Of a stretch of DNA of 64,000 nucleotides, positions 21,727 through 33,386 are shown piece by piece. Under the pieces are notes generated by a model. The model did not search any database. It was not told the DNA's origin and saw nothing but the letters and a program-made list of their open reading frames with translations. Source of the DNA: Venturia oleaginea (lineage: Eukaryota > Ascomycota > Dothideomycetes > Venturiales > Venturiaceae); NCBI GenBank assembly GCA_013176395.1, contig JABMLP010000018.1, positions 992,001-1,056,000 on the forward strand, written 5' to 3'. The first letter of the stretch is position 1. Every line of letters starts with the position of its first letter. Both the position numbers and the translations under genes were made by a program.

Positions 21727-22804
21727 TTATAGAAAGTGTGCCCAGTGCCCCGGCATCCGCGCCCGGCATTTTGCGCAATCATCCCTATAACCAAAAACCA
21801 CTCTCTTTGATTGCCCCGTACTGATGGCGTCGCTCCTTGCCCTACCAGTTCTTCCTCTTCCAGTGGGCGATACAGGTGGGCTTTGATGCTGACTTGACAT
21901 CATGTCGTCCATATCCATATCCTCATCATCGTCCATGGAAGTCTGTGAGACACTCAGTCGTGACAGCTGGCTACTTGTAATTTCTGTCGGTCCTTCAAAA
22001 CAATCTTCTGTGATGGGCGAAGGCATCCTGTGGTCCGCCTCATTTGACAAACGGGGACGATGTTGCCGTGAGAAGCATCCTGGAAGCGTGGGTTCTCCAA
22101 AGCTGTTACTCAAGCCCAGGCTCAGCGGTCTAGGCGGTGCACCGATTTGGAAAGAGGAATGAATTGGAGTCGGTATGCGGCCGCCATGGAACTGGTCGCG
22201 TGAATCTTTGTTATTGGGCCTTCGAAATGGGCTATGATGCTGGTATGTAGACTCTGGTGACACAGACCCAGCAATGCTAACGTTATCGTCGATGTTCATG
22301 TCGACATCTGCGAACTCAGCGGGGGCGGGTAACGACATGAAGGATGCAGGCGAGTTGCCGCCGGATGGTTCTGAACTAGAGTCGGCATCGAGGGCATCGA
22401 AAGTCGGAGGCTGTTGTTGAAGGGGAAGATTATGATCGTATCGAAAGGGCAAAGTATGTGCTCTGGGCATCGGCGGGCGCATAAGATTGAAAGTAGCAAA
22501 GTCAAAGTGTGATTCAGTGCTGCGTTGACGCTTGCGGGCATTAGCAGCGTTCGAACCATGGAATGCAGGTTGTTCGACTCGACAGGAATGGTCCCTCGAA
22601 CGCAAGACTTACCTTGTCGGCATGTATTCCGTCTATGAAGTCAGTCTCGTCTTGGTCATCTCGACCACGCTTTCTGGACTGCATCTGATCCATTGGCGGG
22701 ATATGCGATGAGGCGAGATGAGCTTCGTTGTTGTAGTTGACAGTCTGGACGCGACTGGATGCGGGAGGAGGATAGAAGATGGAATATGCGCCTGCAAGGA
22801 GCAT
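21727..22804 (-). CDS. Conserved fungal protein with C-terminal CxxC motif
   Basis: Exon 1 (22804-22613) and exon 2 (22530-21727) are joined across an 82-nt intron (GTAAGT donor, GCTAAT branch, AAG acceptor), giving 331 residues. The N-terminal part has a basic KRGRDD patch, and the centre is rich in S, P and D with an acidic MDDDEDMDMDDMM run. The C-terminus reads VVFGYRDDCAKCRARMPGHW, a pattern I recognise from other ascomycete proteins of unknown function, where Cys-x-x-Cys and the following PGH are conserved, possibly as part of a small metal site. No membrane segment or signal peptide is present. It is divergent from the DAHP synthase gene across a 481-bp region. Confidence 0.7.
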
Positions 22805-23285
22805 ACTCTACTCTTGAGCGGGCGGGGAAAAGACTGGCTGTTCGCGTGGTCCTGCTATATAGGGTGGACGGAGGAACGAACGGGTCAAATGCAACGACGC
22901 GCAGTTTAAAATGTCGGAGGATAGTGTTGGATATTACTGGACTTGTGATTGTAATTGTTTCCTCGATGGTGTTTCAGCTCCTTTTCGCTCACGTCTCGTC
23001 GCGTCTGGGAGCCCCCTTCCATGTACTCGGCTCCATGGTATGGCTGAACAAATATAGCACAAAGGATCGCGATATTACAGCGTATCCCTGCAGATACAGG
23101 GCGCAAGGCGGCAGGGTATAGCGCAAAGTCCCCGCTGGCACCTTTCCAGCCACAGTGATGCTTTTTTCTCTCGGCCGCCCCAAATTGCCTTCTTCTTGAC
23201 TCATATGCCCGTTGCGAACATCTACAACACCAATTGATTGGCCATTCATTCACAACACAAAGACCCAACGCCCACACAGCTCAAT
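22805..23285. promoter_or_regulatory. Divergent promoter region before DAHP synthase
   Basis: 481 bp between two divergent genes. No obvious Gcn4/CPC1-type TGACTCA pair could be assigned with certainty, although TGACTCA occurs at about 23199-23205 in CTTGACTCATATG, 80 bp upstream of the DAHP synthase ATG; this is the expected cross-pathway-control element in an amino-acid gene. Confidence 0.5.
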
Positions 23286-24537
<1,252 letters not shown>

Positions 24538-24861
24538 GGATTCGAGCGAGGCTGACTTCCCAGTTCCAAATCTCACCCAAAAGTTGTTTGTAAGATCTTA
24601 GCATTTTCTGGCGCTGCCCGGCTGCATAGGGTATAGATATTCCCCCTCATCATAATACAAAAATATGTGCAAACAGAATTGTCAAGTCATCTTTTCAGAC
24701 CAGGCCAAAATAGCTTCCATGGCTCATATTCTATACCCCATTGAATCACTTCCCGATTACCGTCTAGAGTATATGCGCGTACGCTTTGACATCTCATCAT
24801 CCCATACAATACTCCTCAAATCGCTGCAACTAACCCCTTTCCCCTAGAACAAGACCCTCTC
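24538..24861. other. Convergent 3' flanks of DAHP synthase and GOT1
   Basis: 324 bp without a supported gene. Confidence 0.6.
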
Positions 24862-25685
24862 TTACACAGGCAACTCCGAATTCCCACCCCCATTCACGCC
24901 CAACTTCCTCAACCCCAAACTAATCCACGGCCCCACGACCGGCACGTTCCCCAAAAACCCTGCCACCGTCGCCAAAAAATCCCCAAATAAAATCATGATG
25001 CCATACAATTCCACCAAGAAGCCCACGAGGGGCCATCGAAATAAGATTAAGAGGATACCGATTGTGAAGGCGAATGTTCCGCGTAGTTTTTGGCGGCGGG
25101 CGAAGAAGGAGAGGGTTTTTGAAGGACCGAGGATTAGGGGGAGGCCGATTAGGAAGAGGATGTTACCCATTGCTAGGAGGGAGCGGTCGAAGAAGGTTAT
25201 GAGGCCAAGGGTTAGGAAGAATGTTCCTAGAGCGGGTGTTAGATCGGGGGGTTATTTCAGTGTCTCGGGTGTTGGGTTTGGGGAGTCTTTGACTTTGTGA
25301 TCAAAATCGTCTGCCTGCTTCCCGATCCTGATGAGGCCACTTTGCGGACATCCTCGTCTCCAGATTTTATGTGGTGACCTGCCCCTTGGGAGCTTGGGGT
25401 ATCAATCCACAAAGCTCCGTACACGAGTTGACTGAATCCAAGACCGATGACGAAGTTTCAATTACATCTAGTCAACATTCCTTGCATGGAAAACGAGCTT
25501 GTATGGATGCGCCGGTGAAGTTGGAGGAGTAGTAACAGGAGGAATCGAAGTGCTTACCGCCGGAGCAGAAGGCCACGCCTACTTCTGTTCAGCCTGTTAG
25601 CTAGATTCCTCCTGGATTGATCGTGTCTCTTTCGTAGAGTTGGGGGTTATATACTTTGCTGATCTGTAAGCCACATTGAAGGCAT
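24862..25685 (-). CDS. GOT1: Vesicle transport protein Got1
   Basis: Three exons were assembled: 25685-25655, 25584-25558 and 25226-24862, giving 140 residues. The product starts MPSMWLTDQQKVGVAFCSGG and continues TFFLTLGLITFFDRSLLAMG, both typical of Got1, then GNILFLIGLPLILGPSKTL, FFARRQKLRGT, and RWPLVGFLVELYG. Four membrane segments are expected. Got1 is a small Golgi/ER membrane protein that helps COPII-derived vesicle fusion and ER-Golgi transport. Exons 1 and 2 are only 31 and 27 nt; intron 2 is unusually long for this genome (331 nt, GTAAGC to CTCTAG with branch GATCTAAC). A simple ORF search would report only the last 102 residues. Confidence 0.9.
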
Positions 25686-27080
25686 CTTGCCCGTAACTTC
25701 TTCTCAACAAAGCCTACGTGTATGCGACCCCAATTCCCTCCTCTGCGTGTGTATGCGACTTCTTGTTGGTATCGTAGGCAGATAGGAGGATGTCAAGAAT
25801 TCTCGATGGTCTGTCCTCAACACTTCGTGATATGCAAGGATGAACGCCGGACGCGGTTTTAGCGCGATTTGAGCCGGCACTCGAATTTTCCTTTCGCTGT
25901 TTGTTCATCAACATCACACTGTTCCTGTATCGGACACTAAACATCTCAGCCACACCACCTGCCTGGAATTCCTGGGAATATGAGATGAGAGATCCGTCAA
26001 CCGAGGAGGTCAGGGTGGTTTGAGCTGTTGACAGACCCTGGCAGGACAGAAACGATGGTGGCGATGGGGACTCTTGGTCTCGACTTCCTTTGGACTCCTT
26101 TCGAGTCCAGCGCGGAAGCTTCAACAGTCTTTAAGAAGTCACTGAAGTCTCATGACTCTCTGTACGAGGGCTTCTCGCCTGTGTTTCCTCCACAGCTATC
26201 ATTTCCCCCCTTCACAACCCATCCCGCCGCGACAGCAGCCCTCTCAAAGCATGGCAGCAACTGACTCTCCTCCCTGGAGTTTCGGTACCCGTCCCTGGCG
26301 CAGACCAATAAATACCAACGAGTACAGCGATCGCTATTAAGCCGGAGTGTCCCTTTGAGCTGCTTTTCGAAAGGATTGCAATGGGTGGGGGAGACTTGAC
26401 TATGATGATCTTACATTTCTACATATAATGCCTTTTTGGGGGGACGAGAGGTTGAGGTGGAGTCAGATAAAGTGAAATAAGACTATTGATAATCGATGCT
26501 ATGGAAAAGCTTGGATTCTCAAGTTAACGCTCTCGATCATGTTCATTCTGAGCCGCATTTTACTCATATCGCTGCTGGCATGGTAGGAAACGAGGCAGGA
26601 CGAGTACGCATGAAGATTAATAAGCATTTGGCCGGGGTGATGGCTCTTTCGCACACCCTCGACTAAGTATTGCGACGAGACATACATACTTTTCCCTTCG
26701 GAATAAACATTCTTATTCTGAAATATGCCTCAAGACAGAGTGGAGATGCTACTTTCTGTCTACACAAGACTCGAGCGACTCGACGTCAGCAATTCGGAAA
26801 CTTAACGGATGACTACTCACATGTTCCATCCATTGTCAGATCTTCTCTTAGGAAAACCAATGAGATTTCAGTGGCAGTAACCACTGGCTGAATCGAGTAC
26901 AAGGTAGAAAAATCGTCTTTGCAACCACGGATGGCGAAAGTCAAAGTCGTGGGACCTGAAGCTTACCCAGGTAAACGAAAACTTCGACGTTGTCATAAGA
27001 GAGCGAATTTCCCCTTCTTCCACCAATTCAAACGGCGACTGCAGCGCAAACCTCAACACCACGACACAACACCCATCATC
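25686..27080. other. Intergenic
   Basis: About 1.4 kb between GOT1 and the next plus-strand gene. A 136-codon minus frame at 25714-26124 begins at TTG and overlaps the GOT1 promoter; a small plus frame ending at 26340 (SFGTRPWRRPINTNEYSDRY) is protein-like but unsupported. No RNA gene is evident. Confidence 0.4.
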
Positions 27081-27943
27081 ATGCGATTTGCCGCCACGAT
27101 AGCTGCTCTACTCCTGAGTGCCCAGGCTTTACCACTTTCTACGGACGCTGAACATAAACGTGAATTGATCGAAGAATGGGTTCACGGGCTCGTCACCTCT
27201 CAGACCAGGCCAGCTCCAACTACTTCTCCCGGCAATACCTCTGCGATGGAAAGTCCATCTCAACGAGCGATTAAGCCACCACCTGGTCTTATATCGATCT
27301 CCGACCCTGAGGCAGTTTCCGATTGTCTCCATTGAATCCAACTCGTCGACCCCTACCGACTTTTCTTTTACGTGCCTTCTTCGCCGTATGACTACAGTGA
27401 TCAGCGCGACGTCAAGTTTGTCGTGTCAGTTTCAACTCGCTGGGGCATTCTGTACATCAAGCAACTGCGTGAGAAGATCGAAAAGCAAACAGGTCTGGTC
27501 TCTATCAAAGAACCAAGTATGTAGATTGCGGGTGGAAACGTGAGCTTGACCTCAAAGCGGCAGGAGTCCATCGTGGGGACGTCGATATCACTCGAGACAG
27601 CAGCTCTGAAGTGAACATGAAAGTGGAACTCAAGTCAAAATTGGAGCATATCTTGCGGACGATCTATCCAGGCGTGGAAATTTTCCTGACTTTGTTCTCC
27701 ACGCTCGCCGTATTGCTAGCTCTTATTTCGAAATCCAGAGCGGATCCTAAGATAGCTGCAGCGGCAGCTAATGGAAAGTCGACAGCAATTCCCGGGACTG
27801 ATGGCGGTATCGAGCTGGACACAAGAAACACAGTGTCCCAGAACAGGGCTGGGGCCAGTTTGGCAAGCTCAAGCACTCGCTCCTGCCCCCTCCGTACACA
27901 TCGGGGGTTTAGGGAGTGGAAGATGAGGGGTGATGGGATCTGA
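27081..27943 (+). pseudogene. Secretory/membrane protein gene with in-frame TGA
   Basis: The start MRFAATIAALLLSAQALP is a clear signal peptide. The frame stays open through WVHGLVTSQTRPAPTTSPG to a TGA at 27333-27335 (CLH then stop). Directly after it, in the same frame, a convincing reading continues: VDPYRLFFYVPSSPYDYSD, DVKFVVSVSTRWGILYIKQL, KTGLVSIKEP-like, then a 47-nt intron (27511-27557, GTATGT to GGCAG with GCTTGAC branch) and an exon with EVNMKVELKSKLEHILRTI and one membrane helix (VEIFLTLFSTLAVLLALI). The tail is Ala/Thr/Gly-rich and ends at 27943. Topology would be a type I membrane protein of unknown function. Either the TGA is a real lesion, or an exon boundary near 27310-27340 is misread. 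Confidence 0.5.
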
Positions 27944-30900
27944 TTATCTCCTCCAAACATCGAAATAACTCGTTCATCTTGTAAGATCGCGTTCCAACTT
28001 CCAAAAAAGCATGCCTCGAAAGCTATTTCATCGTGAAAAGCGATGGCATTCCTTGCTCCACTCCGAAAATGAAGCAAGAATGACAAGCAAGCATAGTAAT
28101 AATCATTACCACTACTCGTCTCTATCCCACTCAGATTAGATCGGGGGTGCACACTGCTGATAATACCAAGGAAAATTTTCTTTCGAGATTCTCCCTCATA
28201 ATTTAGATATCGGTCTCGTTATCTTCTATTTAGGGGCTTCAGTTATCCGTTATCTCTCTCTTTCGCGATCAAAACTCACGAGCGCTGTGGCTATTCATCT
28301 AGAGAGATGAACTGGCAGAGTCCAAGTGGAGAGACAAATATTGAGTCTATCAAGTCTATCAAGGAAGGAACCGCAAAAGAAAATAAATATAGTAGGAATA
28401 CCCACCTTCATTCTTGTTTCCGTACTCATCGTTTTATGTCCTTCTTTGCAGCAAGCTGCATGAAATGTTGTATTTCTATTCAGGACTTTCTGATTGTGAT
28501 ACTTGCAGAGTTGAGGGAGTAAGAATAACTTTGCAAGGCTTCATTCAGTTGTCGTACCACAAACCGCATTCAATATTTCCTGCCTTGATCTGATTTGTTG
28601 TCCCTCAGGAGACGTATCTCGTGCTCTTTTATAATGAAGGATGCTTGGATATTCAGGGTTCTGGACGGGATTCGTCTCGCGTAAGACTCGCTATGTAAGT
28701 GCTCTCATATCGGTATTATATTCCCTGCTGAGTCTATATTGAGGTGTATTTAAGAGCTCTCTTTCTCGATTTGTGAACGACGGGTTCCAATGGCTCCGAC
28801 CGCATTTCGTGATCACTAGTCGATAGATCTAGTTATTCATCCTATTCGTTGCGAATGTCCATCAAATCTTGCGGTTCAAAATCATCGGTGTCTTAGGTTC
28901 TCTGAATCGACAAATCGAATGAATCTGACTTGTTACGTGTTCACAATGAATATCGCATAGACAAGCACGCGCACATCATTTTTGTCCTTGTATATCGGCT
29001 TCTCGTGTGCCCTGTAAGAAAACGTGGGTCCTTCGCTCATATACCTCGATGCGACGCTTAGATCAGGCTTTATTCTCCAATTTCCCGTGACGTAATCCGG
29101 CCATGACTAGTAGGATTTGGAGGGACATCTCCATAAAATTTAATAACACGGCGCACAGTGAAGAAGGAAACGCAGAGCCTGGAAACTGTTACGAAATATG
29201 CGCCGGTTGGGGTCCTGTAGCGCAAGGCTGAGAAAGCAAAATTCAGCCTTGTCTGCATCACCGCCGAAAAATGTGGGAGGCAAGCTAATAATGCTTGAAG
29301 ATAGTCAAAGGTACTGTCATCACCAAATCTCATCGCCATTCTGTACAAAAGAAATAAAAAATTATAAAAAGTTCTAGCTTCTTTGCAACGTTTGTATTCC
29401 CTGTCAAGCTCTGAATATGTGCGCGTCCTGGACTATGCCCTCAATCAAGACCACAGCTCATCATCTCTTAAATCGAGTTTCTGGGTCTGTTTTCGTGCTT
29501 ATTGGATTTTCGAAGATTGTTTTCCACTATCCATATTCTGACTAGATCTTGTCCGTAAGTGCGTCCCTATTACCGAGTAATTCTAATATGGATGATCTGT
29601 TCCAACTTTCCAAATTCACACAATGCATCAGCATCCAAAAGAAAAAGCCATGATGTGATAATGTCGAAGTCGAGGGGTAGATTCCTGGCCACTGGGTTTT
29701 CTGGAATTGAAGTCGTGGATATTAATGTGACAACAATGCGTTGCGGTTGCGGTTGCGGAATTTTGTTTGTAAGATAGTCATGAAACTCACCATCTAGCGT
29801 TAATATTCTTTACTGTGCTAACTCTTTGGCGAGTGATACATCATCCAGGGTTGAGTGAGATGATGGATTCCATTCAAGAAAGAACTCCCGCTGATCCTAC
29901 AAATTCATTCGAAAGCTGTGTACTTTGTAACTGCCCCATAAATCGAAGGAAAACTTTATATTAACATTCTGCGCGACGAATTGCAGTTGATGTCAGTCTA
30001 CACTCTAGACAACGAAGCTGATGCGTCGTCATATAAAAGACGTACTAATAAGCTGAAAACCCGATCAGGAAAAGACTCGGAAAGGATCGCAATGTTCCCG
30101 TTTTCAAATCCCAGGACTGAAAGCTTTACAATCTCCGCCTTATAAGTAAGGCTCCTGTCTCGGTGTCTCGCGCCATTCATTCAGGACGTCAATTTCTATT
30201 GGCTGACACAGGAAATGACGATAAAGACATCAGCAGTAGTAGTTGTCAGCATAATCTTCGCGGCACTTTGCTGTGAGTAATTCCGGACCAAAAGATTGCA
30301 CAGATTGCAAAATTTAAAGGATTCCAAGCCTGATTATTGCTGATTATTGCATTATTGTTCTTGGCAGTAGTCCGCGAATGCGTCCCTGCTGCTGTTTTAT
30401 ATTGAATACGAAACGGTCACATTGGGATCCTCGAGACGGCCCACGGCGAGCAACTTTAATCTAGTACATTAAATACATAGTAGATACGCGAATACGATTC
30501 GCATAATCAGAACTATACTACCCCAAAATGATACTTTGTACTCGCGAGATCTACGTAGTATACATCATTTTCGAGGCTACGAGGCGCGATCTCAGCCTTG
30601 TTGGAATGGCTCGTGCTTCCAACTTTCGAGAAATATCGATGGGATTTTGCGGGATAGGATAACCCCCCTGCTACATCTATATCGTGATAATGATGATGAT
30701 GATGATGATGATGATAAGTCTTGTTGAAAAAGCTTTTAATATTTAGGGATCCATCGCAATGTTCATAGACTTGACTTTTCAAGTTCATCTCAGGATCAGA
30801 TCGGTGCTTTCTTGAGCTCTAGTTGAGAGAGGAGTTCATATCAATATCTCCACGACACGTCGTTTGAATAGTACCAAAGATAGAGGATATGAACAAGGTA

Positions 30901-33386
30901 TTAGGCGATGGGGAGATCTGAGTAACGCAAAGGATTACTCGTAAGGTTTTGACCAGTAGAAGATGGGAGGAAGAAGAAAGTAAAGCGACACAGGCTTTTA
31001 AAATGTCCGATGACGACGGCCCCTCCATGTGTGTAAGAATCTTAGCTGTGCCTGTTGATTCTAACTAGGGGTAGGGAAGATTTGTTTTTATAGCTTGCTC
31101 CCACGACCAGCTTCGGTTATATCTCAAAATCATAGCTTGGAAACTCGCAAGGACACACTCGAAACCGACTCAACGTCTTCACTTCGCAGCAGCCAATTGG
31201 AACAGACTTGGAGTCTTGCAGACCTGCCAGTCGCTACTCAAGTGCGAGACTGAGTCCTAGATCCAATGTAGCAACGTATAGAAGGACCTCAATTCCTTTC
31301 TGGATGTGACAACAACAACAAACGTCATTCCTTCTACTTTTAGGGAGCAACGTTGACTTTTTCAACGTTTGTTCCAGATCAATAACACATAAACCAAGCT
31401 TACTTCGCTTTGAGATCCGTTCTCATTTGTGTTGGTATCGAGCTCGCAATTTGATGGAACAAAACATGTTGTTCCCACAATTAGCATGGTGAAGGGTAAA
31501 ATTATCATTATCGAATAAGCTCACCATCGTTGAATCGTCCCACAAGGATTCCACAGCTGATTCAGCTGGTGCCGAACTTATGTGAAGTACTGAAAATTTT
31601 GGTTTTGAATTACAACAAACTACTCGACCTGATCGATATTGTGATGCATTTGTTGTTGATGACTTCAAGGCAAGGTAGTAACTACTACTTTATATGAGAC
31701 CCAGGCGCTTGTGCTCGGCGTCAATGGGCAATCGAGGGTGACCGATTAGATGAGGTGGTCCTAAGCAAGGGTACCACGTGGGTACGTAAGATTAACGAAA
31801 AGTCGGCAAGAGAACTCGGGGTTGTGGTACAGGATACTATTGCATATGGCATCGCATTGCATGGCATCGAGACCTGGATCGGAGCGCTACGGCCCGCAAA
31901 GTTTCATACAATATATCCGCTCCGGCACCATTATTCTCTGCCCAGGTCTAGAAGCAGTAAAAGGTTCTTCGCCTCGTCATGGACAGATCAGTTTGATACA
32001 TGGGAATTAATGCGGGGAATGCCGCCCCCGAGTGTTTAGTGATTTGTAATCTGTAAGTATGATGGTCTCAGTGTTACTCAACTACAGGGTGTCTGCTGTT
32101 GCCCGGTGATACACGCTCCTATTTCGAGGTTGGTGGCGCGGTGTCATTCTCCCATTCTGGACAGTAGCGGCCTTCTGGAAATCTTGGTAGAAGCGAAGCG
32201 TGGGCGCTGTCCAGGAGGTAAGACGACGGACGCAACCTGCGGGAAGCGGCTTCGAACCTCTGCACGAGAGATGGCGCTGGCTCATGGGCTGCAGCGTGTC
32301 TAATCGATTACCAAAGGAGAGGGTGGCGTAAGTTGCGATTTGAATGGAGAACGGATGTAACCAGCGGCGCGTTTCTGGCCCAACAGGAATGGGCCGATAT
32401 GAGGCCAAGGAAGCATTCTTCCGGCCAGAGATGAGAAATTACTCAGACCTGCAGTGATTCGTAGTGAGACTGATTCCAAGGTTATGAAGCGCTGAAACAC
32501 TGCGAATGCGCTGAAACGAGGACAATGGAACAGAGGGACTTGTCGGCAAGAAAGACATTTGAACGAGTCAGCCCCTGAGAGAGTGAGCCCAGGAGCGCCA
32601 TCAATTCACGCCCGATGCATCATTTCATAGGAGCCATCAGGACAAAATCCCGTCGCTGGGCACAATCACAAATAGACGGGCTGTCTATGGCTACCGAGGC
32701 GCATGCATAAGGTATTGAGTTGATGAGGAGGGAGAGGGTGGGAACGCTCTGCCATCATCCAACGACCTGAGGGGATGATGGATTTCTACGAGCAGCACGG
32801 TATCGACACACCGGAAGCTGCCAGTGAAAGTGCAGTTGCACGTACTAGGCAAGACGGCTCTTGTCCTGTGTGTTCCCTGAGTGTGTCTGGGGTGCCTTTT
32901 ATTTTAGAATAGCATTTGCCAAGCAACCGCCGTGATTTTTCTTGCCAAAATCTGGCCGACCAGCCTTTCCTCTCCCAACCTCACCACACATACCCATCCT
33001 CCTTATCCCATCTAGGTAGGATATAGAGTTGATCAGACCTCATTGGAGCACTCCATCCTACGAGTCTCCTGATCCCGGAATCGCAGGACGTACACCTGTC
33101 GAGCTCCGTCTCCTCACACATCGACCCGACCGTGTCTCGCAGTCTTCAACCTATTTCCACGAGGTTCGTCGCTCAGACATTGCGCTCGCGCCCAACACTT
33201 CCCACGACCCATCTTTCGCTCCCTCAAAGCGACAGACAATTCTCCACTGTTCTGCTTCGACCGTCCGCATCTTTCATTTGGTTGCACGACAGCAGGCCGG
33301 ACCTCCACCCATCGTCACTCTCTGGGATAATTTCAAAAATACTCAGCACCACCATTCTCCCACGAACCACCAAAACGACACCTCTA
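27944..33386. other. 5.4-kb gene-poor region
   Basis: No ORF here has a recognisable domain, codon pattern or splice structure that I can defend. It is relatively AT-rich to about 31 kb, contains a (TGA)8 microsatellite at 30691-30714, and includes the long upstream region and 5' leader of eIF4G. Short ORFs at 29070-29348 (-), 31423-31668 (-), 31755-32039 (+) and 32082-32408 (-) are left uncalled. A CACGTG box lies at about 31776. Confidence 0.5.
30691..30716. repeat. (TGA)8 microsatellite
   Basis: Eight uninterrupted TGA units in a non-coding region. Confidence 0.95.

Noticed and set aside
25714..26124. 136-codon minus-strand frame
   Set aside because: It begins at TTG rather than ATG, has no domain and overlaps the GOT1 upstream region.
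27664..28152. 162-codon minus-strand ORF
   Set aside because: It is antisense to the better-supported membrane-protein exon (signal peptide, intron, membrane helix on the plus strand).
32200..32290. Possible tRNA gene
   Set aside because: The minus strand has a B-box-like GGTTCGAAGCC, but no A-box and no cloverleaf could be drawn.
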